From Acinetobacter colistiniresistens (lineage in GTDB: Bacteria; Pseudomonadota; Gammaproteobacteria; Pseudomonadales; Moraxellaceae), in the NCBI RefSeq assembly GCF_024582815.1, contig NZ_CP102099.1, forward strand, positions 3,100,001 to 3,164,000: DNA of 64,000 nucleotides, given 5' to 3'. Numbering within the stretch: the first letter of the stretch is position 1; the number at the start of each line of letters is the position of its first letter. Below the pieces are notes generated by a model. The model searched no databases. It was not told where the DNA came from and saw only the letters and a program-made list of their open reading frames with translations. Shown one piece after another: positions 48,160-58,223 of the stretch. A program made the translations under genes and the position numbers.

Positions 48160-49611
48160 CTATAACCCTAAACACATATATTTAATGGTCATGAACTCTT
48201 CCAAACCATATTTAGAGCCTTCACGACCAACACCTGATTGTTTCACCCCGCCAAATGGCACCACTTCGTTGGAAATCGCGGTTGAGTTCATCCCGACCAT
48301 GCCATATTCCAGCTGTTCAGCGACACGCCAAATCCGTGAAATGTTTTCGCTATACACATAAGCGGCCAAACCAAAAATAGTATCGTTGGCTTGTGCAATG
48401 ACATCAGCTTCCTCAGTAAAGCGGATTAACGGCGCGACTGGCCCAAAAATTTCTTCCTGAACAATCTCCATATCACGAGACACATCGGTTAAAACCGTTG
48501 GTTCAAAGAAAGTCTGACCCAGTGAATGCTGTTGACCACCACAAGCGACTTGTGCACCTTTGCCACAGGCATCATCAATCAACTGTTTTGCTTTCAGTAC
48601 CGCCTTGTCATTGATTAACGGTCCGATCTGCACATTAGATTCCAAACCATTGCCGATTTTGAATTTCTGTACCTCTTGTACAAATTTCTCGGTAAATGCC
48701 TGATAAATCTTGTCGTGTACATAGATTCGATTGGCACAAACACAGGTTTGTCCTGCATTACGGAACTTGGCAAAGATTGCACCTTGTACCGCTTTATCCA
48801 GATCTGCATCATCAAACACGATCAGTGGTGCATTGCCACCCAGTTCTAAAGCCAACTTTTTAATGGTGCCTGAACATTGCTGCATCAATAAACGCCCCAC
48901 AGGTGTAGATCCGGTAAAGGTCAATTTTTTGACTTTTTCATGGCTAGTAAAGACCAAACCAATCTCTTGTGATTTGCCAGTGACGACATTCACTACCCCT
49001 GCCGGAATACCAGCCATTTCCGCCAGTTTGGCAAGCGCAAGTGCACAATACGGCGTTTCATTGGCGGGTTTAATCACGATGGTACAGCCTGCCGCCAAAG
49101 CAGGTGCAGCTTTACGGGTAATCATCGCTATCGGGAAATTCCACGGCGTAATTGCCGCAACCACACCGACAGGTTCTTTGGTGATAATAAATCGCTGCTG
49201 GCTATTGGTGGTTGGAATCACATCACCATAAACACGCTTGCCTTCTTCGGCAAACCATTGGATAAACGAAGCCGCATATTTCACTTCACCCAACGCTTCA
49301 GCTAAGGGTTTACCCTGTTCAATGGTCATCATTCGCGCCAGTTCATCGGCATGTGACAAAACCAATTGATACCAAGCCAATAACAGGTCTGCACGTTTTT
49401 GTGCTGTCAAGCCTTTCCACGCTGCTAAAGCCTGATACGCCGCTTCCACCGCGACAGTGGCTTCGTCTGCCCCCATATTGGGAATGACACCAATTTCCTC
49501 TCCTGTCGCAGGATTGGTCACAGCAATGGTGGCATCGGATTGTGCACTGACCCATTGACCATTGATCAATCCGCGCTGTTGAAATAACGGACTTGCTTGC
49601 AAACTTGACAT
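48160..49611 (-). CDS. NAD(P)-dependent aldehyde dehydrogenase (malic semialdehyde)
   Basis: This 483-residue aldehyde dehydrogenase belongs to the succinate-semialdehyde group. It has TPWNFPIAMITRKAAPALAA (cofactor region near residue 150), LALELGGNAPLIVF (catalytic Glu near 253) and RNAGQTCVCANR (catalytic Cys near 287). In the carnitine operon between cntA and cntB it would oxidise the malic semialdehyde that CntAB releases from carnitine together with trimethylamine. That role is from known Acinetobacter carnitine pathways and from position. By sequence alone it would be called GabD-like. Confidence 0.9.
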   Translation of the reverse strand: MSSLQASPLFQQRGLINGQWVSAQSDATIAVTNPATGEEIGVIPNMGADEATVAVEAAYQALAAWKGLTAQKRADLLLAWYQLVLSHADELARMMTIEQGKPLAEALGEVKYAASFIQWFAEEGKRVYGDVIPTTNSQQRFIITKEPVGVVAAITPWNFPIAMITRKAAPALAAGCTIVIKPANETPYCALALAKLAEMAGIPAGVVNVVTGKSQEIGLVFTSHEKVKKLTFTGSTPVGRLLMQQCSGTIKKLALELGGNAPLIVFDDADLDKAVQGAIFAKFRNAGQTCVCANRIYVHDKIYQAFTEKFVQEVQKFKIGNGLESNVQIGPLINDKAVLKAKQLIDDACGKGAQVACGGQQHSLGQTFFEPTVLTDVSRDMEIVQEEIFGPVAPLIRFTEEADVIAQANDTIFGLAAYVYSENISRIWRVAEQLEYGMVGMNSTAISNEVVPFGGVKQSGVGREGSKYGLEEFMTIKYMCLGL

Positions 49612-49685
49612 GTCATGTTCCTATCGATTGAAGCAAGGTACGGCCTGATCACCGCACCTTAAATTATCTAATGCCTGAGACAAAA

Positions 49686-50801
49686 TTACTTGTGATGTTG
49701 CGCAACCAGATTCTGGAAATAAGCAATACCGTGTTCACTGATTCCTGAACGTTGCTTGTCGGTCATGATACGCCCCTGACCACGATAACCCCGTGATTTT
49801 AAACCACGTTGTACGCTTTCAACCAGTTCAAGGTCTTCAGGGCGGAAGACATTGCGATACCATTCAATCAGATCTTTCTGATCTTGGGTCAGCTCTTCAT
49901 TGGTGAAGAAAATGTCATAGTGCTGCAAAGTGGTTTCCGCATCCATCGGGAACTCATAGATCACCGTCATGAAGTTTGCACCCGGCGGTACGTTAAACAT
50001 GGTGCACGGCCACGTCCAGAAACCACTAAAGGTCGGATCTTTAACCGATGGATCAAGCTTGAAAGATTTTTCTGAAGAACGTGCATAACCATATTGCAGC
50101 GTCCAGTTTTGATGGGTGGTGTGCCAGTATTTATCCACCTGTACCGAGTCAGCAAAACCCGGATGCGCTGGACCACAGTGATAACATTCTAAATAGTTAT
50201 CCACGATCACTTTCCAGTTCGCAGGTGTTTCCGTTACAAAACGTGCCGCCAGTTTCAAGTCTTTGATGACCGCACAGGCTTCATTCAGTTTTTGTGCAAA
50301 TTCAGGCAGCTGATCTTCAACACAGGTGGCATTTTCATCCATATTAATAAAGATAAAACCACCGTATTCTTCAACTTTTAACGGCACCATGCTGGAGTTT
50401 TGCTTGTCAAAAGACTCAACATGATCACAGTTGCGTGCCAGCGCCAAACTACCATCCAGCTTAAAGGTCCATGCGTGATACGGACAGGTAATCACGTTTT
50501 TGGCTTTACCACTGCCGCTTAATAACTCATGACCACGATGCGGGCAGACATTATAAAAGGCACGTAATACGCTGTCTTTACCTCGAATCACGATGATATT
50601 TTCCCCAATCACCTTACGGGTAATATAGTCATTGGCTTGGGCAACTTCACTGCCATGTGCCACGCAAATCCAGCTTTTCGCAAAAATTTCTTCTTTTTCG
50701 CGCTCAAACACCTGAGATGAGGTATAGAACACCTTTGGAAATGTCCATGCCACATCTGGGTTTGAACAGAAATCTTCTGGTAATTTTTCAACTGCATTCA
50801 T
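49686..50801 (-). CDS. cntA: Carnitine monooxygenase oxygenase subunit
   Basis: CntA is a Rieske oxygenase that cleaves L-carnitine to trimethylamine and malic semialdehyde. The 371-residue sequence keeps the Rieske ligands C86, H88, C106 and H109, and the mononuclear site H208/H213 in NYLECYHCGPAHPGF. Residue 205 is Glu rather than the usual bridging Asp, a hallmark of CntA. These positions match my recollection of the A. baumannii enzyme numbering. Its electron donor CntB lies two genes downstream. Confidence 0.96.
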   Translation of the reverse strand: MNAVEKLPEDFCSNPDVAWTFPKVFYTSSQVFEREKEEIFAKSWICVAHGSEVAQANDYITRKVIGENIIVIRGKDSVLRAFYNVCPHRGHELLSGSGKAKNVITCPYHAWTFKLDGSLALARNCDHVESFDKQNSSMVPLKVEEYGGFIFINMDENATCVEDQLPEFAQKLNEACAVIKDLKLAARFVTETPANWKVIVDNYLECYHCGPAHPGFADSVQVDKYWHTTHQNWTLQYGYARSSEKSFKLDPSVKDPTFSGFWTWPCTMFNVPPGANFMTVIYEFPMDAETTLQHYDIFFTNEELTQDQKDLIEWYRNVFRPEDLELVESVQRGLKSRGYRGQGRIMTDKQRSGISEHGIAYFQNLVAQHHK

Positions 50802-50865
50802 GGTTTTACTCCATTAAACTGTTTTGTCCTAACGACCGTTTTATCAAAATTGGCTGATGTCCAAA

Positions 50866-51819
50866 TCACTTGAACATTTGCTTTAACGAACTCAGCATGT
50901 GCTGATATAAATCCTGCACTACAGGACAGTCCCGTACTAAACGTAAACTGCCATGTAGTAATCCTTTGCCGAGATAAAACTCGGCGGCAATATTGGCTTG
51001 CTTTAACTTGTCCACAAAAATACGTCCGTCATCACTTAGTGGATCGTATTCCGCCACCGCAACAAAGCTGCGTGGCATATCACTGAACTCTTCTGCCAAA
51101 AGTGGTGCTAAACGTGTGTCCTGCCAGTCACTTTCATTCGGTGCATATTCCTTCAGGTAATAATGCATTTCCTCGAGCGTCAATAACGGCGCATGTGCAT
51201 GCTGCTGGCAAGACGCGGTATCAAAACTGCTGCCCAAACATGGGTAGATCAAAGCCAAACCACAAGCCTGATTGCCTGTATGCTGTAACTGAACTGCCAG
51301 TGCTGCAGCTAAATTGCCACCTGCACTATCTCCTACTAAGGCAATCTGCGTTGGATTAATGTTCCAGTCTGCGCCATGCTCACGTAGCCAATGATAGACT
51401 GTTTCACAGTCTTCATAAGCGGCTGGAAAATGATGTTCTGGTACCAACCGATAATCTACGCTCAGTACCGCAACATTCAGATCACGACATAAATAGCGGG
51501 TGATAAATTCATGTGAATCCAGATTGCCCAGCATCCAGCCACCACCATGGATAAACAGCACGCAAGACCAACCTTGCGCAGGTGCTTGGCCCAAGGGTGA
51601 ATACAACCGAACATTGACGGGATGAGTGGCATGCGCAACGGTTTTATCTTCAATATTCACCGTACCATCGCGGGGTAAAGTGTAGTGCAAGCACATCGCA
51701 TCGTAGGCTGCACGAATCGAATCAATATCGTTATCCGCTGCTGAATAAATGCTGCTCCAGTACACCAGACTTTGCATTTCTTCGCTTAACGCATCGCGCG
51801 TGTTCGGTTGTGCTGTCAT
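50866..51819 (-). CDS. Alpha/beta hydrolase, hormone-sensitive-lipase family
   Basis: This 317-residue esterase has the HSL oxyanion motif FIHGGGWMLGN near residue 90, nucleophile elbow LVGDSAGGNLAAAL near residue 164, and acid/His region VAEYDPLSDD ... LLHGSLRL. Its start overlaps the BCCT transporter stop by 4 bp and cntA lies downstream. A natural guess is release of carnitine from acylcarnitines or related esters. That is inference from the operon only. Confidence 0.87.
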   Translation of the reverse strand: MTAQPNTRDALSEEMQSLVYWSSIYSAADNDIDSIRAAYDAMCLHYTLPRDGTVNIEDKTVAHATHPVNVRLYSPLGQAPAQGWSCVLFIHGGGWMLGNLDSHEFITRYLCRDLNVAVLSVDYRLVPEHHFPAAYEDCETVYHWLREHGADWNINPTQIALVGDSAGGNLAAALAVQLQHTGNQACGLALIYPCLGSSFDTASCQQHAHAPLLTLEEMHYYLKEYAPNESDWQDTRLAPLLAEEFSDMPRSFVAVAEYDPLSDDGRIFVDKLKQANIAAEFYLGKGLLHGSLRLVRDCPVVQDLYQHMLSSLKQMFK

Positions 51820-53465
51820 GACAATTCCTTTTGACTGCTTTTATGCGCAACTTGAGTTGCCGCAATATCAATCTGCATCTGTTGATTGGAGTCAATGTGC
51901 TCAAGCGCTTCCAAGTCATTAAAGCTATTCTGCTCAATCAAATGCGATGGCACTTTTGAGTAATCCTCGATCAGCCATTTCACCAAGCCGTAAGTCTGTA
52001 CCAGAATAATCACAATAAATGGCAAGGCAGTCACAATGGTGGCGGTTTTCATGGTATCTAATGGCGCTTTAGAGAAAATCATCGCAATCGGCACCAGTGT
52101 TAACATCAGACACCAGAATAAACGTGCATTCGGTGACGGGTCTTGCCCTTCACGCAGACCTCGGGTACAAGTGGCAGAGACCGCATAGCCCACTGCATCC
52201 ATATGTGCTGCGAGGAAAATCACCATAATGCCAAGGAATAACCACATCATCAGCTTGCCTGCGGGCAACAAACCCAGCAGTTGACCAATCGCTACTTCAC
52301 CACCTTGCTGACTCAAAACTTGCGGTACATTGACCATGCCGTGAATAAAACTATAGACACTGTAGTTCTCAAACACACCGAAGATGAACCATAAACCAAC
52401 GCTACCGCCGATGACCATGGCAAGAATCACTTCTTTAATGGTGCGACCTTTAGATACACGGGTCACAAACAAAGCCACGCCCGGTGCATAAGAAATCCAC
52501 CACAACCAATAGAATACGGTCCATTCACGGGTGAACTTCCCATCGCCCATCGGGTCGGTAAATAAACTCATATCGACAAAGTTGGTCGCCATCAGACCAA
52601 AACTCATCAATGAATTATTCATAATGAACTGGGTTGGCCCAAAGCACAGCACATAGATCGCAAACAACACCACGCCCAAACACACCATATGGCTTAAACG
52701 CTGCATCCCTTTATCCATTCCAACATAAGAGCTCAGTGCGAATAAGATGGATACCGCCAAGATGATGATGACTTTGGTCATGAAGGTATTGGGAATACCC
52801 GTGAGCTGCGACAGAATGTTGGTAAAGGTCACCGCAGTCAGTACCAGTGAAATGGTCAAGGCACCAAACATACACAGCAAGAACATCAGATCAACCACAC
52901 GACCAACTGGGCCTGTAGCTTTAAAGCCCGTCACCGCTTCAATCACAGATGCCAGACTCAGCCCTTTATTCTTTCTGACATGGTAGCTGTAGCACAATGA
53001 AATCGACGCCAAGGCATAGATCGACCATGCGCTTAGACCAGAGTGAAAGAAGGAATAGGCCACACTGTATTTCAGTGCTTCTGCCGATTCAGGCGCTAAA
53101 TTTAACCCAGGAGTTTGATAATAATAAGCCCAGTCTAAAAAGCCCCAGTACAAGGTGGAAGACCCAATCCCTGACAAAATGAACATGAAAATCCATGACA
53201 TGGTGCTGTATTGCGGTTTGCCCTCACCCAGCTTGATTTTGCCGTATTTACTAAAGGCCAAACCAAAGGTAAAAATAATTGATAAAAAAGCAAATAACAG
53301 GACTGGCGTGGTGAACATCGAAGTGGTCCACTGCATCCATTTTGCAGCCAGTTGTATTGATTCAGATGAGTAGATTGCCAGACCAGCTACCCATGTAAAC
53401 ACAACGGCAAGACTGGTGATCGCAAGCGTCTTATCTGTATAAGGTTTTGTAATTTGATTATCCAT
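51816..53465 (-). CDS. BCCT-family carnitine/betaine transporter
   Basis: This 549-residue, 12-helix transporter of the betaine-carnitine-choline family has GIGSSTLYWGFLDWAYYYQT near residues 97-116 and the signature YWLWWISYAPGVALFVTRVS near residues 315-334. A hydrophilic C-terminal tail carries residues 500-549. It lies between the beta-decarboxylating dehydrogenase and the hydrolase in the carnitine operon, so carnitine (or acylcarnitine) import is the likely role. Confidence 0.93.
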   Translation of the reverse strand: MDNQITKPYTDKTLAITSLAVVFTWVAGLAIYSSESIQLAAKWMQWTTSMFTTPVLLFAFLSIIFTFGLAFSKYGKIKLGEGKPQYSTMSWIFMFILSGIGSSTLYWGFLDWAYYYQTPGLNLAPESAEALKYSVAYSFFHSGLSAWSIYALASISLCYSYHVRKNKGLSLASVIEAVTGFKATGPVGRVVDLMFLLCMFGALTISLVLTAVTFTNILSQLTGIPNTFMTKVIIILAVSILFALSSYVGMDKGMQRLSHMVCLGVVLFAIYVLCFGPTQFIMNNSLMSFGLMATNFVDMSLFTDPMGDGKFTREWTVFYWLWWISYAPGVALFVTRVSKGRTIKEVILAMVIGGSVGLWFIFGVFENYSVYSFIHGMVNVPQVLSQQGGEVAIGQLLGLLPAGKLMMWLFLGIMVIFLAAHMDAVGYAVSATCTRGLREGQDPSPNARLFWCLMLTLVPIAMIFSKAPLDTMKTATIVTALPFIVIILVQTYGLVKWLIEDYSKVPSHLIEQNSFNDLEALEHIDSNQQMQIDIAATQVAHKSSQKELS

Positions 53466-53510
53466 ATCTATTCAATCCATCTCGGATAGTGACTATTCCC
53501 TAAGAGATAC

Positions 53511-54623
53511 TTACTCCATCGCGAATAAATCCATTTTCTGCTCAGTCACACAGGAGGCAATCGCATCGCCCACTTCATAGGTCTTGGCAGTACCACCGAC
53601 ATCAGGCGTTTTTGGACCATTTACCAAGACATGTTCAATTGCCTGCATGATTTCCTGTCCTGCCTGAATCACCTGCTCATCTCCATCTGCCAAGAAATCC
53701 AGCATCATGGCACCCGACCAGATCGCCGCAATCGGATTGGCAATCTGTTGTCCGTAAATATCAGGTGCTGAACCATGTACAGGTTCAAATAGCGAAGGAA
53801 ACTTACGTTCAGGGTTTAAGTTTGCCGAAGCCGCCAAACCAATAGTGCCAGTACAGGCAGGTCCTAAATCCGACAAGATATCCCCGAATAAATTCGACGC
53901 TACCACCACATCAAAACGCTCAGGCTGCAAGACAAAACGTGCTGCTAAAATATCAACATGCTGCTTATCAGCCTTGATCTGCGGATAATTTTTTGCCATT
54001 GCATCGACACGTTCATCCCAGTACGGCATGCTCACCGCAATACCGTTGGATTTGGTTGCAGCCGTGATTTTTTTAGCCTCACGCTGGTCCGCAAATTCAA
54101 AGGCATATTTCAAAATACGATCGACGCCATGACGGGTAAACACTGCTTCCTGCAACACAAACTCGCGATCGGTGCCTTCAAAAGCTTTACCACCAATGGC
54201 AGAGTATTCACCTTCGCTGTTTTCACGCACCACATAAAAATCGATATCGCCGGGTTGTTTGCCAGCCAGTGGACATTTCACCCCAGGCATTAACCGAACA
54301 GGCCGTAAATTCACATACTGATCAAAACGACGACGGAACTGCAGCAATGACCCCCACAGTGAAATGTGATCAGGCACCTTTTCAGGCCATCCCACCGCAC
54401 CAAAGAAGATGGCATCATATTCCTGCAGAACCTCAAACCAGTTATCCGGCATCATTTTGCCGTGTTCAAGGTAGTAATCACAGCTGGCCCAATCGAAGCT
54501 ATCCATTTGAAGTTGAATGCCATATTTGTCTGCTGCTGCCTTTACAACCTTGATGCCTTCTGGTAGAACTTCTAAACCAATCCCATCACCCGCAATCGTG
54601 GCAACTTTATACTTTTTTGCCAT
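53511..54623 (-). CDS. ttuC: Tartrate/D-malate dehydrogenase (decarboxylating)
   Basis: This 370-residue member of the isocitrate/isopropylmalate dehydrogenase family reads VATIAGDGIGLEVLPEGI at the N terminus, YVVRENSEGEYSAIGG, and EPVHGSAPDIYGQQIANP near residue 275. It would oxidise and decarboxylate D-malate (from malic semialdehyde oxidation) to pyruvate, completing carnitine breakdown, as known in Acinetobacter. It is the first gene of the operon and is divergent from the LysR regulator. Confidence 0.93.
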   Translation of the reverse strand: MAKKYKVATIAGDGIGLEVLPEGIKVVKAAADKYGIQLQMDSFDWASCDYYLEHGKMMPDNWFEVLQEYDAIFFGAVGWPEKVPDHISLWGSLLQFRRRFDQYVNLRPVRLMPGVKCPLAGKQPGDIDFYVVRENSEGEYSAIGGKAFEGTDREFVLQEAVFTRHGVDRILKYAFEFADQREAKKITAATKSNGIAVSMPYWDERVDAMAKNYPQIKADKQHVDILAARFVLQPERFDVVVASNLFGDILSDLGPACTGTIGLAASANLNPERKFPSLFEPVHGSAPDIYGQQIANPIAAIWSGAMMLDFLADGDEQVIQAGQEIMQAIEHVLVNGPKTPDVGGTAKTYEVGDAIASCVTEQKMDLFAME

Positions 54624-54723
54624 AACGCACCCTTACACCTTTGGTTAATATCCTTAGCTGTAAACATGCTGTTTTCAGCAACAATGATCAATAAGAAAAC
54701 TATCACCCCAATGGACACGGATC

Positions 54724-55704
54724 GTGAATAATCTACCTAACCTATCGGATTTAAAGGTTTTTTGCACAGTCGCAAAACGCAAGAGTTTTGTCGATTCAGC
54801 TGAGGAGCTGGGTGCTTCACCTGCATTTATCAGTAAACGCATCAACATTTTAGAAACCAACCTGAACTGCAAGCTGTTTCATCGCAGTACCCGTCATGTC
54901 AGTTTGACTGAAGATGGCAAACTGATTCTGGATCGGGTTTCGAATATTCTGGATGAATTTGATGAAATCAGTGAGCTGGTGAATAACCCCTTAAGCACAC
55001 CCACAGGTCATCTCGATATTGTCAGCAGCTTCGGTTTTGGCCGTAAACATGTTGCGCCTATTCTGTCTAAATTGATGACCATGTACCCCAAACTGGAAAT
55101 TCAATTTGATACCATCGACAACACCAAGGACCTGATTCAACACAGCATTGATCTGGATATTCGCATTGGCAACGACATTGCCCCGAATATGATCGCGAAA
55201 AAAATGGTCTCAAATTTTCGGATTTTCTGTGCAGCACCCAGTTATCTGTTAAAACATGGCATGCCTGAAAGTCTGGAGGATTTACGTAACCACGATTGCC
55301 TGACCATCAGTGAACGCGATCAATCCTCGGTATTGTGGAAATTACGTCATCCTTCGGAAGATCGGTCGGTGCATGTCACGCCGCGCTTTATCTCCAATAA
55401 TGGCGAAATTATTCATCAACTGGCCATTGAAGGACATGGCATTATCTTACGTTCAATCTGGGATGTCGCCGATGAACTGATTAGCGGTGAATTGCAGCAT
55501 ATCTTGCCTGAATACTGGCAAGATGCCGATGTTTGGGCAGTGTATCCTTCGCGCTTAAAAAGCTCATCTAAATTACAGACCTGTATCCTGTTTATTCAGA
55601 ATGAACTGATCAACCGCTTACAGCATGTTCAGAATCTGACTCGGGGTCAGTTGATCCAGCCGATTGAGCCGATCAATCCAAATACGGGAAAAGTCTTTTT
55701 ATAA
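54724..55704 (+). CDS. LysR-family regulator, probable carnitine operon regulator
   Basis: This 326-residue LysR protein has an HTH at residues 8-65 (KSFVDSAEELGASPAFISKR) and a substrate-binding domain from about residue 90. It starts with GTG, with no near in-frame ATG. It is divergent from ttuC across 100 bp, the arrangement expected of the activator of the ttuC-BCCT-hydrolase-cntA-aldehyde dehydrogenase-cntB operon. The effector (carnitine or malate) is not visible from sequence. Confidence 0.88.
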   Translation: MNNLPNLSDLKVFCTVAKRKSFVDSAEELGASPAFISKRINILETNLNCKLFHRSTRHVSLTEDGKLILDRVSNILDEFDEISELVNNPLSTPTGHLDIVSSFGFGRKHVAPILSKLMTMYPKLEIQFDTIDNTKDLIQHSIDLDIRIGNDIAPNMIAKKMVSNFRIFCAAPSYLLKHGMPESLEDLRNHDCLTISERDQSSVLWKLRHPSEDRSVHVTPRFISNNGEIIHQLAIEGHGIILRSIWDVADELISGELQHILPEYWQDADVWAVYPSRLKSSSKLQTCILFIQNELINRLQHVQNLTRGQLIQPIEPINPNTGKVFL

Positions 55705-55711
55705 GGGCGAC

Positions 55712-55779
55712 AAGCTGCCTGCTTTCTTTTTTCAGCAACATCATGCACATTAGCGAGATCATGAATCAGCAGGCAGCTT
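55712..55779 (+). promoter_or_regulatory. Inverted repeat sequestering the start region of the DMT permease gene
   Basis: Perfect 11-bp arms AAGCTGCCTGC (55712-55722) and GCAGGCAGCTT (55769-55779) enclose 46 nt. The right arm contains the only purine-rich ribosome site (AGG) and ends at the base before the ATG. When folded, the RNA would hide the translation start. No T-tract follows the right arm, so it is not a simple terminator for the LysR gene. Confidence 0.55.
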
Positions 55780-56613
55780 ATGAGCACGGCAATATTTGTC
55801 CTTATTTTAATCGCAGCGGTATGCCATGCCACATGGAATGCCATTGTAAAAGCAGGCACAAATAAGTTTCTTACCACGGTACTGGTCACTGCCTCAGCAG
55901 CAGTTTTAGCAGCGCTGCTCTTGCCCTTCTTCCCAATGCCGCACAGCGACAGCTGGTCTTATATTCTGGCTTCAACGGCAATACAAATTCTGTATTTTGG
56001 CATGGTGGCTAAAATCTATCGCATCGCCGATATGGGACTGACCTACCCCTTAATGCGTGGCACAGCGCCGCTGATTGTGGCAATTCTAGGTACATTTTTG
56101 CTGCATGAAAAACTACAGTTCAATGCATGGCTCGGCATCATCACCATTTCCGTCGGGATCTTATCCATGATCTTGGCTGCTCCCCAAACGGGACGTAAAG
56201 GTATTGGTCTAGCTTTGCTGAATGCCGTCCTGATTGCAGGCTATACCTTGCTGGATGGTCATGGGATTCGCCTGTCGGGTTCGCCAATTGCTTATATCCT
56301 GTGGAGTTTCGTGCTGTCTGGTCTGATCTTTTTTATGTTTGCCTTGAGAATGCAATATCGTCAGATGGGTGCATATTTCCGTCGTAATTGGCATTTGGGC
56401 TTAATCGGTGGCATCGGTTCATTTTTCTCTTATGGCTTGGCGCTATGGGCGATGACCTTTGCGCCTGTTGCCGTTGTGGCGGCACTACGGGAAACCTCAA
56501 TTCTATTTGCCACGCTGATCTCGATCTTTATTCTAAAAGAACGCATCAATGCGGTACGGATTATTTCCTCTTGTCTCATTTTAATTGGGGCTTTGATTCT
56601 AAGAATTGCCTAA
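55780..56613 (+). CDS. DMT/EamA-family permease
   Basis: This 277-residue inner-membrane protein has about ten helices in two EamA repeats (residues 3-135 and 145-275). The first repeat opens with AAVCHATWNAIVKAGTNKF, and MALTYPLMRG-like sequence (ADMGLTYPLMRGTAPLIVAI) marks the conserved second-helix pair. Such proteins export metabolites, and the cargo is unknown. It follows the LysR gene on the same strand, separated by the inverted repeat at 55712-55779. Confidence 0.88.
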   Translation: MSTAIFVLILIAAVCHATWNAIVKAGTNKFLTTVLVTASAAVLAALLLPFFPMPHSDSWSYILASTAIQILYFGMVAKIYRIADMGLTYPLMRGTAPLIVAILGTFLLHEKLQFNAWLGIITISVGILSMILAAPQTGRKGIGLALLNAVLIAGYTLLDGHGIRLSGSPIAYILWSFVLSGLIFFMFALRMQYRQMGAYFRRNWHLGLIGGIGSFFSYGLALWAMTFAPVAVVAALRETSILFATLISIFILKERINAVRIISSCLILIGALILRIA

Positions 56614-56619
56614 ACAAAA

Positions 56620-56646
56620 AAGCCAGTCTATCTCAAACAGACTAGC
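56620..56646 (-). terminator. Terminator after the porin gene
   Basis: Imperfect arms (AGCCAGTCT and AGACTAGCT, one mismatch) enclose a 9-nt loop. Minus-strand transcripts gain a T6 tail. It lies between the convergent DMT permease and porin genes. Confidence 0.7.
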
Positions 56647-56664
56647 TCATTTTCAGTGCTGAGT

Positions 56665-57849
56665 TTAGAAGTAATAACCCAACGATAAATAGAACAGTTT
56701 ATTCCATTGATTGCTGTCCCCTTGCGCCAGTCCATCTGCGCCACTACCCGTCATTGGGTCATTACGGCTCCAGATATATTCGCCCTGTATGCCGACTTTT
56801 TTATAGTTAAAATATAGGCCTGCGATTAAGCGATCTGAATCTTGATAGCCTGATTCATCTTTATAAAAACGGCTATACGACACATAAGGTTTAATATTTT
56901 CTAACTGATGGAAAGGCTTGGCAAAGGTGTAGTTAATTTCATTGGCCATATATTTGCCTTTGTTCGCTACTTGATAAGGATAATCAAATGCGCCAATGGT
57001 CGAGCTTTTTGGCAAAAGATCATCTGCATTTTTAATATTCTGCTCTCCTGCCAAGAACAACCATTGCCATGCCTGATAATTGGTAGTGCTAAAAACACTC
57101 CAAGTACTGCGATGCCCATCTCGATTGGTACGATTATTTTCTAGTTCTGAGTACCAGTAAGAACCGCCAATTTCAGTCGAAAAATTCTGAGATTGATCGA
57201 GCTCAAATTTTCGGGATAAGCGTGTCACCCACATATTCTTTTCATCAATATCGGTGCCTTGAGTCAGATCATCTGCCCTCACAAAGTTACCGCTATAGCG
57301 ACTGGAATCCTTGGAGGTACCTTTGTAATTGCCACCATCGGTTGGATAAAAACCAAGAATGAAATTATACAGATTGTCCTTAAACTGATATTTCACTCCA
57401 AGGTTTTGAATGTCTTCCAGTCCAACGGTATTCAGCAAAGTTTCATAATAGCTATTGCCCCATAGTCGTCCAAAGCCAAAATCAACCGATTGAAAACCGA
57501 CTGTCAGTCGTTGCTGATCTGAAAACTTATAGCCTACCCAAGCATCTTTTAAAAATAGTGCATCACATAAGCGGTCATACTGGTAGCAGCGTACATCCAT
57601 CGATGCAATCCAGTCTGGGTTTTCATAACTGAGTACCGCTTTAATATCTGCCAGCCGCCAGTCATCGTTCTTAGAGCCTTCATTGGCTTCGACAATATAG
57701 TCTTTATGGATATAGCGGGTACGGATTGCGCCTGTCAGTTTCAGTTCACCCGCTTGTGTTTTCGGATCACCGATACTGAAATCGGCGGCCAAGACTGGCG
57801 TATTTGCCAAGATACCCATTGAACCCAAGAGAAATAGTGCTTTTTTCAT
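56665..57849 (-). CDS. Outer-membrane porin
   Basis: This 394-residue beta-barrel has a signal peptide (LFLLGSMGILANTPVLAA), then alternating amphipathic strands rich in Tyr/Trp, and ends in LYLSLGYYF with a terminal Phe. AWVGYKFSDQQRLTVGFQSV resembles phosphate-selective or general porin O/P-like barrels. The cargo is not known. It follows the carnitine region and may be co-opted for its substrates, but the operon lies on the far side of the LysR and DMT genes. Confidence 0.83.
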   Translation of the reverse strand: MKKALFLLGSMGILANTPVLAADFSIGDPKTQAGELKLTGAIRTRYIHKDYIVEANEGSKNDDWRLADIKAVLSYENPDWIASMDVRCYQYDRLCDALFLKDAWVGYKFSDQQRLTVGFQSVDFGFGRLWGNSYYETLLNTVGLEDIQNLGVKYQFKDNLYNFILGFYPTDGGNYKGTSKDSSRYSGNFVRADDLTQGTDIDEKNMWVTRLSRKFELDQSQNFSTEIGGSYWYSELENNRTNRDGHRSTWSVFSTTNYQAWQWLFLAGEQNIKNADDLLPKSSTIGAFDYPYQVANKGKYMANEINYTFAKPFHQLENIKPYVSYSRFYKDESGYQDSDRLIAGLYFNYKKVGIQGEYIWSRNDPMTGSGADGLAQGDSNQWNKLFYLSLGYYF

Positions 57850-58223
57850 TGTTGTACGTCCTTGTTTAACCTCATAAGAAAATGAAGAAATTCATGCTCA
57901 CAAACAATGGTTAAACTATAAAGTCGGTCTTTACGGAGTGTGTTTAATGGAACAGGATTAAGCTCAGACAAGTATGGAATATCCTTTTAGATAGATAAAA
58001 TTATCAATAATTGAATTACAGCCAAAAGAGCATAACTGAGCTTATAACTATCGTAGAACCAAAAAAACAGATAACTTAATATAAAACCATAACTTTTTAT
58101 GCTGCTCTACCACTCTCATAGCCGAGCTGAAATCCAAGACATAGAATAGTTTTCTTTTTCAAAAAAATTTTAAGCTCTTCTCAGAAAATAAGGAAATTAT
58201 ATTAACAAAAGTAACACTTAAAA
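57850..58223. other. Gene-free gap between porin and decayed array
   Basis: About 370 bp of AT-rich sequence has no supported gene. The left part should hold the porin promoter. It marks the boundary between the ordinary chromosome and the low-GC effector/immunity region. Confidence 0.5.
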
